Assembly: GCA_002315765.1 (NCBI GenBank)
Contig: DCIE01000076.1
Coordinates: 1-64,000 of the forward strand
Source: Ruminococcaceae bacterium UBA1734
GTDB taxonomy: Bacteria; Bacillota; Clostridia; Oscillospirales; Acutalibacteraceae
Reading direction: 5' to 3'
Length of the DNA: 64,000 nucleotides
The notes under the pieces are model-generated. The model made no database searches. It worked only from the letters and a program-made list of their open reading frames with translations, and was not told the DNA's origin. The position numbers and the translations under genes are program-made. Positions 27,337 through 35,272 of the stretch are shown in pieces; within the stretch, counting starts at the first letter, position 1, and each line of letters begins with the position of its first letter.

Positions 27337-27490
27337 ATTATGACCATTCCTTTCCGATTTCGCTTTTAGGCACAAAATGACCAATGAAAGGAATGGTCAT
27401 AATATGCCATGTTTTTCGGTTGCCTCGCAAGAGGCGAGAAAAACGGTGCGTTATATTTTTTAAGTTTGGAAGATTTATCTTTCAAACTTA
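27337..27490 (-). promoter_or_regulatory. Structured leader RNA, copy C (riboswitch-like, unclassified)
   Basis: On the minus strand the order is the same as in copies A and B. There is an upstream dyad (27461-27474 with 27477-27490), then GCAC (27446-27449) able to pair with GTGC (27370-27373). Next come a GTTTTTC/GAAAAAC hairpin (27438-27444 with 27411-27417) with the GCCTC/GAGGC inner stem and AACC bulge, and finally a perfect 18-base-pair helix (27386-27403 with 27337-27354) that swallows the AAAGGA binding site and ends two bases before the ATG. The terminal helix differs in sequence from copy A yet keeps full pairing, which is compensatory change. No clear promoter was found upstream. 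Confidence 0.7.
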
Positions 27491-27509
27491 AAATCCCCTT
27501 TCGTATTGA

Positions 27510-27538
27510 GAACACAATGGGACGGTTCTATTGTGTTC
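27510..27538. repeat. Nine-base perfect inverted repeat
   Basis: GAACACAAT (27510-27518) is repeated inverted at 27530-27538 around an 11-base spacer. It directly abuts the ABC-operon terminator and lies upstream of leader copy C. It could be an operator for the lipoprotein gene or an extension of the terminator; nothing distinguishes these. Confidence 0.35.
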
Positions 27539-27588
27539 AAAAAGACTGCATTCATATCCTTTTTCAGATTAGTTTGCAGTCTTTTTTT
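27539..27588 (-). terminator. Terminator of the amino acid ABC operon
   Basis: AAAGACTGCA and TGCAGTCTTT form a stem of at least ten base pairs around a 24-base loop. On the minus strand it follows the ATP-binding gene's stop by about 30 bases and is followed by T5; on the plus strand by T7, so it could act in both directions. Confidence 0.7.
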
Positions 27589-27617
27589 ATGCGGACTTTT
27601 TTACAGCCGCCTTATCT

Positions 27618-28364
27618 TTATAAAACTTTACTTAAAAATTCTTTAAGGCGTGGACACTTGGGATTTCCGAATATTTCTTCGGGAGTTCCTTCCTCGGCAA
27701 TTACACCTTCGTCAATGAATATTATTCTGTCGGCGACTTCTTTGGCAAATCCCATTTCGTGTGTTACGATTGCCATAGTCATTCCGCTGTGGGCGAGGTC
27801 TTTCATAACCTGTAAAACTTCACCTACCATTTCGGGGTCAAGTGCACTTGTAGGCTCATCAAATAACATAACATCCGGGTCCATACATAAGGCTCTTACA
27901 ATGGCTACACGCTGTTTTTGTCCGCCGGATAACTGTGAAGGATAAGACCCTGCTCTATCCGCAAGTCCTACCTTTTCAAGAAGCTTTAATGCCTTGGCTT
28001 CCGCATCCGCTTTTGGTATTTTAAGAAGTTTAATCGGTGCCAAAGTCATATTTTTCAGTACCGTCATATTCGGGAATAAATTAAACTGTTGAAATACCAT
28101 TCCCACTTTTCTTCTATGCAAATCAATATTGCAGTTTTTCGCAGTAATATCATTATCTTCAAATATGATTTTTCCGGAAGTGGGAATTTCCAGAAGATTT
28201 AATGCGCGTAAAAATGTTGATTTGCCCGAACCCGAAGCGCCGATAATTACCACAACTTCGCCTTTTTTGATTTCAATATCAAGACCTTTTAAAACCTCAA
28301 GTTTTCCAAAGTTCTTTTTTAAGTCCTTGACACAAATAAGTGTCTCGCTGTTATCAGTGATCAC
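27618..28364 (-). CDS. Polar amino acid ABC transporter, ATP-binding protein
   Basis: This 248-residue ATPase of the GlnQ/HisP group powers uptake by the neighbouring permease. Walker A is GASGSGKST (about residue 35), the Q loop follows, the signature is [15 protein letters not shown] (about 140), Walker B is [13 protein letters not shown] (about 160) and the switch histidine is in VTHEMGFA. The start is a GTG ten bases after GGAGG, overlapping the permease end by 11 bases; a longer reading inside the permease gene has no binding site. ARG-box-like operators upstream of the operon hint at a basic amino acid as substrate. Confidence 0.92.
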   Translation of the reverse strand: MITDNSETLICVKDLKKNFGKLEVLKGLDIEIKKGEVVVIIGASGSGKSTFLRALNLLEIPTSGKIIFEDNDITAKNCNIDLHRRKVGMVFQQFNLFPNMTVLKNMTLAPIKLLKIPKADAEAKALKLLEKVGLADRAGSYPSQLSGGQKQRVAIVRALCMDPDVMLFDEPTSALDPEMVGEVLQVMKDLAHSGMTMAIVTHEMGFAKEVADRIIFIDEGVIAEEGTPEEIFGNPKCPRLKEFLSKVL

Positions 28365-29082
28365 TCTTACGCAACCTCCTTTCAAGTCTTGAAAACAGTG
28401 TTGCAAGTAATACAACTGTTGCAAGATAAATAAGTGCTACGGCTATGAGAGGGAAGAAAGCCTCAAAAGTTCTGCCTCTGATTAGGTCTCCTGCTTTTGT
28501 TAAATCCATTATACCAACATAACCGGCAACGGATGTTTCTTTTAACAAAGCGATAATTTCGTTTAAAAGTGTCGGCAAAACAACCTTAAACATTTGTGGG
28601 ATAACAATATATATCATTGTTTGAAAGTAATTAAGACCGAGGCTTCTACCGGCTTCAAATTGTCCGTTATCTATTGCCATAATACCGCCACGGAAAATTT
28701 CGGCAACATAAGCACCCGAATTAAAACCGAAAGCAAGTATTGCTACTGTCATATCGTTGTTGCTGGAAACAAGTATTACAAAGTACCATATCATTAATTG
28801 TACAACCACAGGAACGCCACGGATAACGGTAACATAAAGTTGACAAATTGAATTTAGAGCCCTTAAAATAATTGTACCGGCGGATTTTTTTGACAAAATT
28901 GACTGTTTGTTCTTTTCAAATGATGTTCTGACTGCGGCTACAATAATACCTAAAAACAAACCTATTACAATAGCGCATCCGGTAATTATCAGTGAATTGA
29001 TAAAGCCTTTTAAAATCCATTGTCTGAAATCTGCTCTACCAAAGCAAAGTTCAAATTTATCTGAAAATTCTTGAAAATTCAT
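28354..29082 (-). CDS. Polar amino acid ABC transporter, permease
   Basis: The 242-residue integral membrane protein belongs to the HisM/GlnP permease family, with about five membrane segments and the EAA loop [22 protein letters not shown] (about residues 145-166) that contacts the ATPase. The [15 protein letters not shown] segment preceding it is typical of amino acid permeases. AGGAG lies upstream of the ATG. It sits between the binding protein and the ATPase, separated from the binding protein gene by a stable hairpin. It is the only permease, so a homodimer is expected. Confidence 0.92.
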   Translation of the reverse strand: MNFQEFSDKFELCFGRADFRQWILKGFINSLIITGCAIVIGLFLGIIVAAVRTSFEKNKQSILSKKSAGTIILRALNSICQLYVTVIRGVPVVVQLMIWYFVILVSSNNDMTVAILAFGFNSGAYVAEIFRGGIMAIDNGQFEAGRSLGLNYFQTMIYIVIPQMFKVVLPTLLNEIIALLKETSVAGYVGIMDLTKAGDLIRGRTFEAFFPLIAVALIYLATVVLLATLFSRLERRLRKSDH

Positions 29083-29107
29083 TAAAATAATAACTCCTAT
29101 GTATCAC

Positions 29108-29133
29108 AATAAGGGCGGATAACCGCCCTTATT
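29108..29133 (-). other. Intercistronic hairpin after the binding-protein gene
   Basis: An 11-base-pair GC-rich hairpin (29108-29118 with 29123-29133, loop ATAA) separates the binding-protein and permease genes. On the coding (minus) strand it is followed by TTGTGATAC, not a T run, so it is probably leaky or protects the upstream mRNA 3' end. That would fit the common excess of binding protein over membrane components. On the plus strand a T5 follows. Confidence 0.55.
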
Positions 29134-29149
29134 TTTCTTGTGTTAAATT

Positions 29150-29935
29150 TTATTCGGCAGCGATGTACTTGTCAATGATTGACTTAACAGTGCCGTCATC
29201 AATTAGTTCTTTAAGTGCGCCGTTTACTTTTTCGAGTAATTCGGAATTATCTTTCGAAATTGCAATTGCGTATTGCTCTTCAACCCAAGAACCGTCAAGA
29301 ATTTTTAAACCTGCAGTTGATTTAACATAAGACTTAGCAGGTTCGTTATCAATGATAACTGCCTGAACCTTACCACTTGCAAGAGCAAGAACAGCCTCAT
29401 TACCTGTTTTGTAACGAACGATATTTTCTTCGCCGTAACCGCCCTCTTCGGTAGAAGAGGAAGCATAAATATCACCGGTTGTATCCTGTTGAACGCCGAA
29501 CTTCATTGAACCGTCGCCCTTAAGGTCGTCTAATGATTTAATTGTTGAATCTTCTTTAACAATAACCGACTGAATACCGGTTGCATAAGAATCAGTGAAG
29601 TTTACACTTTTCTTTCTTTCTTCGGTAACGGTCATACCTGCCATACCCATATCAAACTTACCTGACTGAACACCGCCGATGATGGAACCGAACTCAACAT
29701 CTTTAATCTCAAGTTCAAGACCGAGCTTGTCGGCAATCTTACCTGCGATTTCAACATCAATACCTGCATAATTTTCGCCTTCCTTAAATTCATACGGAGG
29801 GAAAGATGCGTTTGTTGCCATAACAAGCTTACCTTCGGTTGCTGTTAGACTTTTCTTTTCGCCACATCCTGCAAAAGCAAGAGCAGTAAGTACTACTGCC
29901 AAAACGATGGCTGCGATTTTCTTAATGTTTTTCAT
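29150..29935 (-). CDS. Polar amino acid ABC transporter, substrate-binding lipoprotein
   Basis: The 261-residue protein has a signal peptide ending in lipobox FAGC (Cys about residue 23) and a type II periplasmic-binding fold of the SBP_bac_3 family. Family landmarks are VMATNASFPPYEF (about 38), GIDVEIAGKIADKLG (about 57), and the hinge segment near FGVQQDTTGD (about 145). It captures an amino acid outside the cell for the permease and ATPase downstream. Upstream ARG-box-like sites suggest arginine or a related amino acid, but specificity cannot be read from the sequence. AAGGAG precedes the ATG. Confidence 0.92.
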   Translation of the reverse strand: MKNIKKIAAIVLAVVLTALAFAGCGEKKSLTATEGKLVMATNASFPPYEFKEGENYAGIDVEIAGKIADKLGLELEIKDVEFGSIIGGVQSGKFDMGMAGMTVTEERKKSVNFTDSYATGIQSVIVKEDSTIKSLDDLKGDGSMKFGVQQDTTGDIYASSSTEEGGYGEENIVRYKTGNEAVLALASGKVQAVIIDNEPAKSYVKSTAGLKILDGSWVEEQYAIAISKDNSELLEKVNGALKELIDDGTVKSIIDKYIAAE

Positions 29936-29980
29936 AATAAACACTCCTTAAATTTGTTTCGTCTTTTTGACTATGCACCC

Positions 29981-30009
29981 ATTATAATGCATAAAATTGC
30001 ATTTGTCAA
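29981..30009 (-). promoter_or_regulatory. Promoter of the amino acid ABC operon
   Basis: On the minus strand a perfect TTGACA (30004-30009) and perfect TATAAT (29981-29986) are spaced by 17 bases. The spacer itself is an ARG-box-like dyad, so a bound repressor would block RNA polymerase. Confidence 0.85.
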
Positions 30010-30086
30010 GTATAATTATGCATAAATATTCAACAAACTGAAATTTATATATTATGCGATATATGCACAAACTGCACAAAAATGCA
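29988..30086. promoter_or_regulatory. Cluster of ARG-box-like operators
   Basis: Three 14-base dyads resemble the ArgR/AhrC box TGNATWWWWATNCA: one at 29988-30001 (one mismatch, inside the promoter spacer), one at 30019-30032 (full match, just upstream of the -35) and one at 30073-30086 (one mismatch). Further isolated TGCA half-sites are scattered through the gap. ArgR family proteins bind such paired boxes cooperatively as hexamers. No argR gene is in the window. The rest of the gap to the DUF4363 stop holds nothing else I recognise. Confidence 0.55.
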
Positions 30087-30149
30087 TATTTTCCCCGTAT
30101 TTTAATGACTATATGCAGGATATTTTGTATTATCTTGAATATATATTCA

Positions 30150-30515
30150 TCAATATATGCAATTGATTGTTAAGGATTTGTCTGAAGCGATTTCATTAAT
30201 TAGATATATACAACTGTTAATCTTCAATTTGCTTTCATTAACATTTTTATTTCTTATACTTGAAAGTAACTCATCAACACATCTTTTATACTGTGTAATA
30301 TCTTCTTTGTTTACAAATTTGACAATGCAGTCAATTTTCGGCAGACTGTTAATATTTTCGTTTGCTTTGATAAAATTTCCGTTTTCAATATTAATTTTAC
30401 ATTGTTGCAAAACTACCAAAGAGCTTTCACAGGTATTTTCTATTGTGGTATTTCCCCATATTATAATAAGAATAATTGCTATTGCCAAAAATACTGCCGA
30501 TAGGATTCTTTTCAT
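30150..30515 (-). CDS. DUF4363 family small membrane-anchored protein
   Basis: The 121-residue protein has one N-terminal membrane anchor or uncleaved signal (about residues 4-22) and an alpha-helical extracellular domain with four cysteines. Size and its position directly behind a DUF421 gene match the DUF4363 family, which is regularly paired with DUF421 in Clostridia. Its start overlaps the DUF421 stop by four bases, so translation is coupled. The function is unknown; a partner role for the DUF421 protein is inferred from the pairing. Confidence 0.75.
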   Translation of the reverse strand: MKRILSAVFLAIAIILIIIWGNTTIENTCESSLVVLQQCKINIENGNFIKANENINSLPKIDCIVKFVNKEDITQYKRCVDELLSSIRNKNVNESKLKINSCIYLINEIASDKSLTINCIY

Positions 30516-31189
30516 ATTTTGTTTTCCTTTTTAATTAAGTTGTATTTTCCGTTTCGGTTGATGGACATTAAAAATATTTCGTCTTTTGTACAATTTTCTT
30601 TATTAAGTATTCTTAATATTTCATCTTTTTTTATTTGAAGTGCATTTAAAGATTCTTGTATCAACTTTCCGTCCGAAATAACAGGTAATGGAAGGGCAGA
30701 ACTTTCGGAAATAATTTTTATATCTTGTTTTGAGACCGGCATTACTTCGGATTTTAACATTACGCTTAAATCTCCGTTAACCTCCAATACCGCAAAAGCG
30801 ACATCGTCGATACAGAATACATCTTTGCCACGAAGTAACTCTATTAAATCAAGGACAGTCATTCTTACATCTCTCATTGATTGTTGGTCAATAACCCCGT
30901 TTTTAATAACAACAACTGATTTTCCGCTGATTATTTTCCGAAAAGAAAAGCTTTTCATAGTTAATACGGAAACACATATTTCAAGTATAACCAAAACGAA
31001 AATTGCGATAATACCTAATAATACGGGTTGATTTGTATCTTGTAGCGGTATTGCCGCAATTTCGGATATTAAAAGGGTTATTACAAGTTCGTTTGGTTGC
31101 ATATCTCCGATTTGTCTTTTTCCCATTAACCGTATTGCAACCGTAACTATAATATATAGTATTACTGTTCTTATTATTATGAAATACAT
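30512..31189 (-). CDS. DUF421 domain membrane protein (second copy)
   Basis: The 225-residue protein has three N-terminal membrane segments with the family motif RLMGKRQIGDMQPNELVITLL, then the cytoplasmic two-part domain (with the signature VVIKNGVIDQQSMRDVRMTV). The length matches the family and the copy at 4799-5476, but the sequences are clearly diverged (for example GDMQPNELV against SELTMFDYI), so they are paralogues and not a recent duplication. It forms a two-gene unit with the DUF4363 gene. The biochemical role is not established. Confidence 0.87.
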   Translation of the reverse strand: MYFIIIRTVILYIIVTVAIRLMGKRQIGDMQPNELVITLLISEIAAIPLQDTNQPVLLGIIAIFVLVILEICVSVLTMKSFSFRKIISGKSVVVIKNGVIDQQSMRDVRMTVLDLIELLRGKDVFCIDDVAFAVLEVNGDLSVMLKSEVMPVSKQDIKIISESSALPLPVISDGKLIQESLNALQIKKDEILRILNKENCTKDEIFLMSINRNGKYNLIKKENKI

Positions 31190-31223
31190 CTTATATCACC
31201 CATAATAGCATTGTCAAAATTTC

Positions 31224-31251
31224 TTGCAATATTAGTATATTTGTGTATAAT
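31224..31251 (+). promoter_or_regulatory. Promoter of the polysaccharide exporter
   Basis: TTGCAA (31224-31229) and TATAAT (31246-31251) are spaced by 16 bases. The permease start follows 36 bases later. Confidence 0.6.
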
Positions 31252-31287
31252 ATAAAATGAATGTTTATGAAAATACGGAGTTTGAGC

Positions 31288-32073
31288 ATGTCTAAATTTT
31301 TTAATGACTTTAAAAGATTTCTACCGCTGTTATCCAATCTTGTTTCAAAAGATTTTAAAATTAAATATAGGCGTTCGGTTTTAGGTATAGCCTGGAGTGT
31401 TCTTAATCCTTTGCTTACAATGATTGTGTTGACTAAGGTTTTTGAGGTGTTGCTTAGAAATTCAGTGGAAAACTTTGCAACATACTATATTGTCGGCTCC
31501 GCTTTGTGGACATTTTTTGCGGAGGCCACAAGCAATTCGTTAAGTTCAATCCTTGCGGCATCATCACTAATTAAAAAGGTTTATATTCCTAAATATGTTT
31601 TTCCTTTGGAAAAATGTTTGTTTTCTCTTGTGAATTTAATCTTCAGCCTTATTGCCGTTATGCTTGTCGTAATTATTCAAGATGTACATCAGCTATCATT
31701 TTTTTCGCTTTTGTTTCCCATACCTATTATATATTGTTTTATTTTCACCTGTGGGGTATCGCTGTTTTTGAGTGCTGTAACGGTTTATTTCAGGGATATT
31801 GCCCATTTATACGGAGTGCTTTTGACAATGTGGATTTACTTAACACCCATATTATATCCCATAAAAATGTTAGAAGGTTATTCCTTTATTAAGAGAATTG
31901 TTATGTTAAATCCAATGACACATTATGTTGAGTTTTTCAGGTCTGTGGTAATGTATCAAACATTCCCGGGTTTAAAAGAAAATTTAGTATGCATTTTCAT
32001 TTCGCTGTTATCATTTTTTGTCGGTGCTTTTGTTTTTAAAAAATCACAAAGCAAATTTATCCTTCATATATAA
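31288..32073 (+). CDS. ABC-2 type polysaccharide exporter, permease (Wzm/TagG-like)
   Basis: This 261-residue protein has about six membrane segments and the N-terminal VSKDFKIKYRRSVLGIAWSVLNPL signature of Wzm/TagG/RfbA permeases, which push lipid-linked teichoic acid or O-antigen-type polymers across the membrane. The YFRDIAHLYGVLLTMWIYLTPILYP stretch near residue 180 is also typical. The ATG with GGAG seven bases upstream is chosen; an ATG 27 bases earlier has no binding site. It is followed after 17 bases by its ATPase. The exported polymer is unknown, and no biosynthesis genes adjoin it. Confidence 0.9.
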   Translation: MSKFFNDFKRFLPLLSNLVSKDFKIKYRRSVLGIAWSVLNPLLTMIVLTKVFEVLLRNSVENFATYYIVGSALWTFFAEATSNSLSSILAASSLIKKVYIPKYVFPLEKCLFSLVNLIFSLIAVMLVVIIQDVHQLSFFSLLFPIPIIYCFIFTCGVSLFLSAVTVYFRDIAHLYGVLLTMWIYLTPILYPIKMLEGYSFIKRIVMLNPMTHYVEFFRSVVMYQTFPGLKENLVCIFISLLSFFVGAFVFKKSQSKFILHI

Positions 32074-32090
32074 TCGGGGGAGGAGAATTT

Positions 32091-32831
32091 ATGGATAAGA
32101 CAAATGCCGTTGAGCTTAAAAATGTGGAAATGCATTTTAATATGAGCAAAGAAAAGCTTGAAAGCCTAAAAGAATATTTTTTAAAACTTGCAAGTCGAAA
32201 TCTTATGTTTGAAGACTTTGTAGCTCTTGAAAATATTAACTTAAGCATTAAAAAAGGCGATGTTTTCGGAATACTGGGACTAAACGGTTCGGGAAAGAGT
32301 ACCACACTTAAAATAATTTCCGGAATACTTGAACCCACAAGAGGAAGTGTGGAAACAAGCGGAGTTATAGCACCTCTTATCGAACTCGGAGCAGGTTTTG
32401 ACATGGAACTGACTGCACGGGAAAATATATATTTAAACGGCTCGGTTTTAGGATTTTCTAAGAAATTTATGGACGAGAAATTCGATGATATTGTAGAATT
32501 TTCGGAGATGAGTGAGTTTTTAGATGTTCCTATGAAAAATTATTCCTCCGGTATGGTTGCGAGAATAGGCTTTGCTATTGCGACAATGACAACACCGGAT
32601 ATTTTGATAGTTGATGAAATTTTATCTGTTGGGGATTTTCTGTTCCAAAAAAAGTGCGAGAACCGAATAAACGAAATGCTGAAGGGTGATACAACCGTAA
32701 TAATTGTTTCACATTCTCTTGAGCAAATCGAAAGACTGTGTAACCACTGTATGTGGCTTGATAAAGGTAAAGTAAAAATGATAGGCGATACAAACGAGGT
32801 TTGCGAGGCTTATCGTAATTTTAATAAATAA
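32091..32831 (+). CDS. ABC-type polysaccharide exporter, ATP-binding protein (Wzt/TagH-like)
   Basis: The 246-residue ATPase matches the Wzt/TagH group. The N-terminal extension KEYFLKLASRNLMFEDFVAL precedes Walker A GLNGSGKST (about residue 65), and the family signature ELGAGFDMELTARENIYLNG (about 98) follows. The ABC motif is YSSGMVARIGFAIA (about 148) and Walker B is ILIVDEILSVGD (about 168). It lacks the extra C-terminal carbohydrate-binding domain of some Wzt proteins, so export is probably not coupled to chain-end recognition. It is co-transcribed with the permease and, 16 bases on, with the CNNM genes. Confidence 0.92.
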   Translation: MDKTNAVELKNVEMHFNMSKEKLESLKEYFLKLASRNLMFEDFVALENINLSIKKGDVFGILGLNGSGKSTTLKIISGILEPTRGSVETSGVIAPLIELGAGFDMELTARENIYLNGSVLGFSKKFMDEKFDDIVEFSEMSEFLDVPMKNYSSGMVARIGFAIATMTTPDILIVDEILSVGDFLFQKKCENRINEMLKGDTTVIIVSHSLEQIERLCNHCMWLDKGKVKMIGDTNEVCEAYRNFNK

Positions 32832-32847
32832 TGGAGTTGATTATTTA

Positions 32848-33858
32848 ATGGATGACCCCGGGAGTAGTATAGTTTTATACTTGGTACTTATAATATGTTG
32901 TGCATATTTTGCCGGTACCGAAACTTCACTTGCCTCTGTGAATAGAATTCACATTATGGGTATGGCATCAAAAGGAAATAAAAAAGCAAAGAAAACCCTT
33001 AGGGTTTTAGACAATTTTGATGAGGCTTTATCGGTTTTGCTTATAGGTAATAATATCGGTAGTATAGCCTTGGCCTCTCTTACGGTTGTTATTGCAAACG
33101 ACTTTTTCGGAAAAGGCTTCGTAAATATAGCCACCTTTATTACGACAATTATTCTTTTTATGTTCGGAGAAATGTTGCCTAAAAGTTTTGCAAGGTCCTG
33201 CAACGAAAAGTTTGCCCTTAATTCATCAGGATTGTTAATTGTTTTAATGAAGGTTTTTAAACCTCTTTCATTCCTTCTGAATAAGGTTTCCGATGTAGCA
33301 GTGATACCGTTTAAAAATTCTTCCGATGAAAATGTACTTATGACCGAGGATGAGTTAACCGATATTGTTGAAAATATTTCGGAAAATGAAAATTTTGATA
33401 AGGATACGGGAGAACTTGTAAAATCTGCGTTGAGGTTTACAAATAAGAATGCCGGTGATATTTTAGTTCCTTGGGATAAGGTTTTAAAAATTTCTTCAAA
33501 TCTTAAAACTGCTCAAATTTTAGAGGTCATAAAAAGCACAGGACATTCAAGAATACCGGTTGTTGACCGACAGGGAAATGTTAAAGGAATTTTGCAAATA
33601 AGAAAATTCTTAAAAGCATATTTCGGTAAAAAGAACAATATTGTATTAGCCTCGGTTATCGATTATCCCTTCTTTGTAAAGCCCGATACAATGATTGATG
33701 ATTTGCTTTCAAAAATGAGCAATCACAGAAGAAATCTTGCATTTGTAACCGACAATAACGGTGATATTTTAGGTATTGTTACGGTTGAGGATATTTTGGA
33801 AGAATTGGTGGGCGAGATATACGATGAGGACGAGAAAGTAGGTGGCGATAATGTCTGA
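32848..33858 (+). CDS. CNNM/CorC-type membrane protein with CBS pair (first of tandem)
   Basis: The 336-residue protein has an N-terminal CNNM/DUF21 transmembrane domain (about 1-135, with AGTETSLASVN and MFGEMLPKS) and a pair of CBS domains (about 190-325, with GHSRIPVVD and GIVTVEDILEELVGEIYDE). Members are implicated in magnesium and other cation transport and hemolysin-like resistance. It ends right after the CBS pair, without the C-terminal CorC_HlyC domain that its downstream paralogue keeps. It overlaps that paralogue by eight bases, so the two may form a heteromer. Confidence 0.87.
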   Translation: MDDPGSSIVLYLVLIICCAYFAGTETSLASVNRIHIMGMASKGNKKAKKTLRVLDNFDEALSVLLIGNNIGSIALASLTVVIANDFFGKGFVNIATFITTIILFMFGEMLPKSFARSCNEKFALNSSGLLIVLMKVFKPLSFLLNKVSDVAVIPFKNSSDENVLMTEDELTDIVENISENENFDKDTGELVKSALRFTNKNAGDILVPWDKVLKISSNLKTAQILEVIKSTGHSRIPVVDRQGNVKGILQIRKFLKAYFGKKNNIVLASVIDYPFFVKPDTMIDDLLSKMSNHRRNLAFVTDNNGDILGIVTVEDILEELVGEIYDEDEKVGGDNV

Positions 33859-35134
33859 TATTTTCTCATATATAAGTATTCCTTTTTTAATCCTTATGTC
33901 GGCTTTTTTCTCGGCAAGTGAAATAGCATACGCTACGGTTAATCTTTTTAGATTAAAGGCAAAGTCCGGGGATAAGCAGACCTTGTCTTCGTTTTTGGCA
34001 GTAAAGATTGCTCAGGATTATCAAACCATTTTAACCTCTATATTAATAGGTAATACAATCGTTAATATTTTTGCTTCATCGGTGGCAACGGTAATTGTGA
34101 TTGATGTTTTCGGCAACGAGAAATACGCCTTTATCGCTACAATTATTATGACGGTTATTATACTGATTTTCGGCGAAGTTGTACCGAAGGTTATTGCAAA
34201 GCATATTCCGGATAGTTTTTCCGTTTTTGTTTCTATTCCGTTATATTTTATTTCTCTTGTTTTAAGACCTTTCACCTTTATTTTTGTGCTGTTTATCAAG
34301 CTTGTTTCAAAGCTTTGGAATAACAGCGTAACCCATAACGATACCGTAACCGAAGACGACCTTGAAAATATTATTGATATTGTTGAAGATGAGGGAGTTT
34401 TAGACGAGGACGAATGCGACCTTTTGCAAAATGCCCTTGATTTCGATGATGTATGTGCTTATGAAATCGTAACACCTCGAGTTGATATGATAGCTCTTAA
34501 TGTAAGAGACCCTTATGAAACTAATATAAAAAAGATTTTTAAAAGCAACTATTCAAGAATACCCGTATATGAGGATACTCCTGACAATATTATAGGTATT
34601 CTCCATATTAATCACTTTTTAAAACAGCAAATTGATGTGGAAAGACCGAATATCAGAGATTTGTTGTTACCTGTTACATTTGTTCACAAAACAATGCCTT
34701 TGCCTGATGTACTTGAAAAAATGAAAGAAACAAAATGCCATATGGTAGTTGTACTTGATGAATACGGCGGCACCCAGGGTATTTTAACAATGGAAGATGT
34801 TTTAGAACAACTTGTAGGGGAAATATTTGACGAAAGTGATATTGAGCCGGAGGAATTTATTTGTATTGATGATACCCACTTTGAAGCAGATGGGGATATG
34901 CGACTTTATGACTTTTTTGATGAATTTGATATTGATATCGAAGAGTATGAAGAACTTGAGATTGAAGATACAACAATCGGAGGTTTTGCAACCACAATGC
35001 TTGACGGAGATACGGCTCGTGGAAATGAGTTTGTGTTTGAAAATTTAAAATTCACCATTAAGGAGTCAGACGAAAAAAGGGTTGACCGTATTTTGGTTGA
35101 AATTTTAAACATTCCAACGGAAAATGATGAATAA
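33851..35134 (+). CDS. CNNM/CorC-type membrane protein with CBS pair and CorC_HlyC domain (second of tandem)
   Basis: This 427-residue protein has the DUF21 transmembrane domain (about 1-150, with SAFFSASEIAYATVN and FGEVVPKVIAKH), a CBS pair (about 200-320; YSRIPVYEDTPDNIIG, YGGTQGILTMEDVLEQLVGEI) and a full CorC_HlyC domain (about 335-425). This is the standard MpfA/YhdP-like architecture of putative magnesium exporters. The ATG chosen has AGGTGG upstream; an in-frame GTG nine bases before is weaker. Ion specificity is not readable. It is followed by a weak terminator and the pckG promoter. Confidence 0.9.
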   Translation: MSDIFSYISIPFLILMSAFFSASEIAYATVNLFRLKAKSGDKQTLSSFLAVKIAQDYQTILTSILIGNTIVNIFASSVATVIVIDVFGNEKYAFIATIIMTVIILIFGEVVPKVIAKHIPDSFSVFVSIPLYFISLVLRPFTFIFVLFIKLVSKLWNNSVTHNDTVTEDDLENIIDIVEDEGVLDEDECDLLQNALDFDDVCAYEIVTPRVDMIALNVRDPYETNIKKIFKSNYSRIPVYEDTPDNIIGILHINHFLKQQIDVERPNIRDLLLPVTFVHKTMPLPDVLEKMKETKCHMVVVLDEYGGTQGILTMEDVLEQLVGEIFDESDIEPEEFICIDDTHFEADGDMRLYDFFDEFDIDIEEYEELEIEDTTIGGFATTMLDGDTARGNEFVFENLKFTIKESDEKRVDRILVEILNIPTENDE

Positions 35135-35135
35135 T

Positions 35136-35167
35136 TTAACAAATATTAAAAAATTTGTTAATATTTT
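35136..35167 (+). terminator. Weak terminator after the CNNM pair
   Basis: TTAACAAAT (35136-35144) and ATTTGTTAA (35153-35161) form a nine-base-pair AT-rich stem followed by TATTTTATC. It is weaker than the other terminators in the window. Confidence 0.5.
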
Positions 35168-35178
35168 ATCATATTTGA

Positions 35179-35207
35179 TTGACATTTGTATTTTTGGGTA
35201 TTATAAT
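35179..35207 (+). promoter_or_regulatory. Strong promoter of pckG
   Basis: Perfect TTGACA (35179-35184) and perfect TATAAT (35202-35207) with 17 bases between. The predicted start leaves a leader of about 60 bases that holds a short upstream ORF. Confidence 0.85.
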
Positions 35208-35226
35208 GTATAAGGAGAAAATTTGG

Positions 35227-35259
35227 ATGTATTTTTATTACATTCAAAATACTTTATAA
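35227..35259 (+). CDS. Ten-residue leader ORF upstream of pckG
   Basis: AAGGAG is followed after nine bases by ATG and ten codons reading MYFYYIQNTL. The stop codon TAA is itself the first part of the TAAGGAG binding site of pckG. Such a tight arrangement would couple pckG translation to that of the short ORF. Three of the ten residues are tyrosine, which might allow sensing, but no attenuator hairpin is visible between it and pckG. It may equally be a chance ORF in a leader with a duplicated binding site. Confidence 0.35.
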   Translation: MYFYYIQNTL

Positions 35260-35272
35260 GGAGATTATCTAA

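Noticed and set aside
26743..27369. Plus-strand ORF of about 208 residues opposite the lipoprotein gene
   Set aside because: Its Val/Leu/Phe/Asp-rich sequence is the mirror of the Ser/Thr/Lys linker; the minus strand has a lipobox, cysteine knuckles and a structured leader with binding site.
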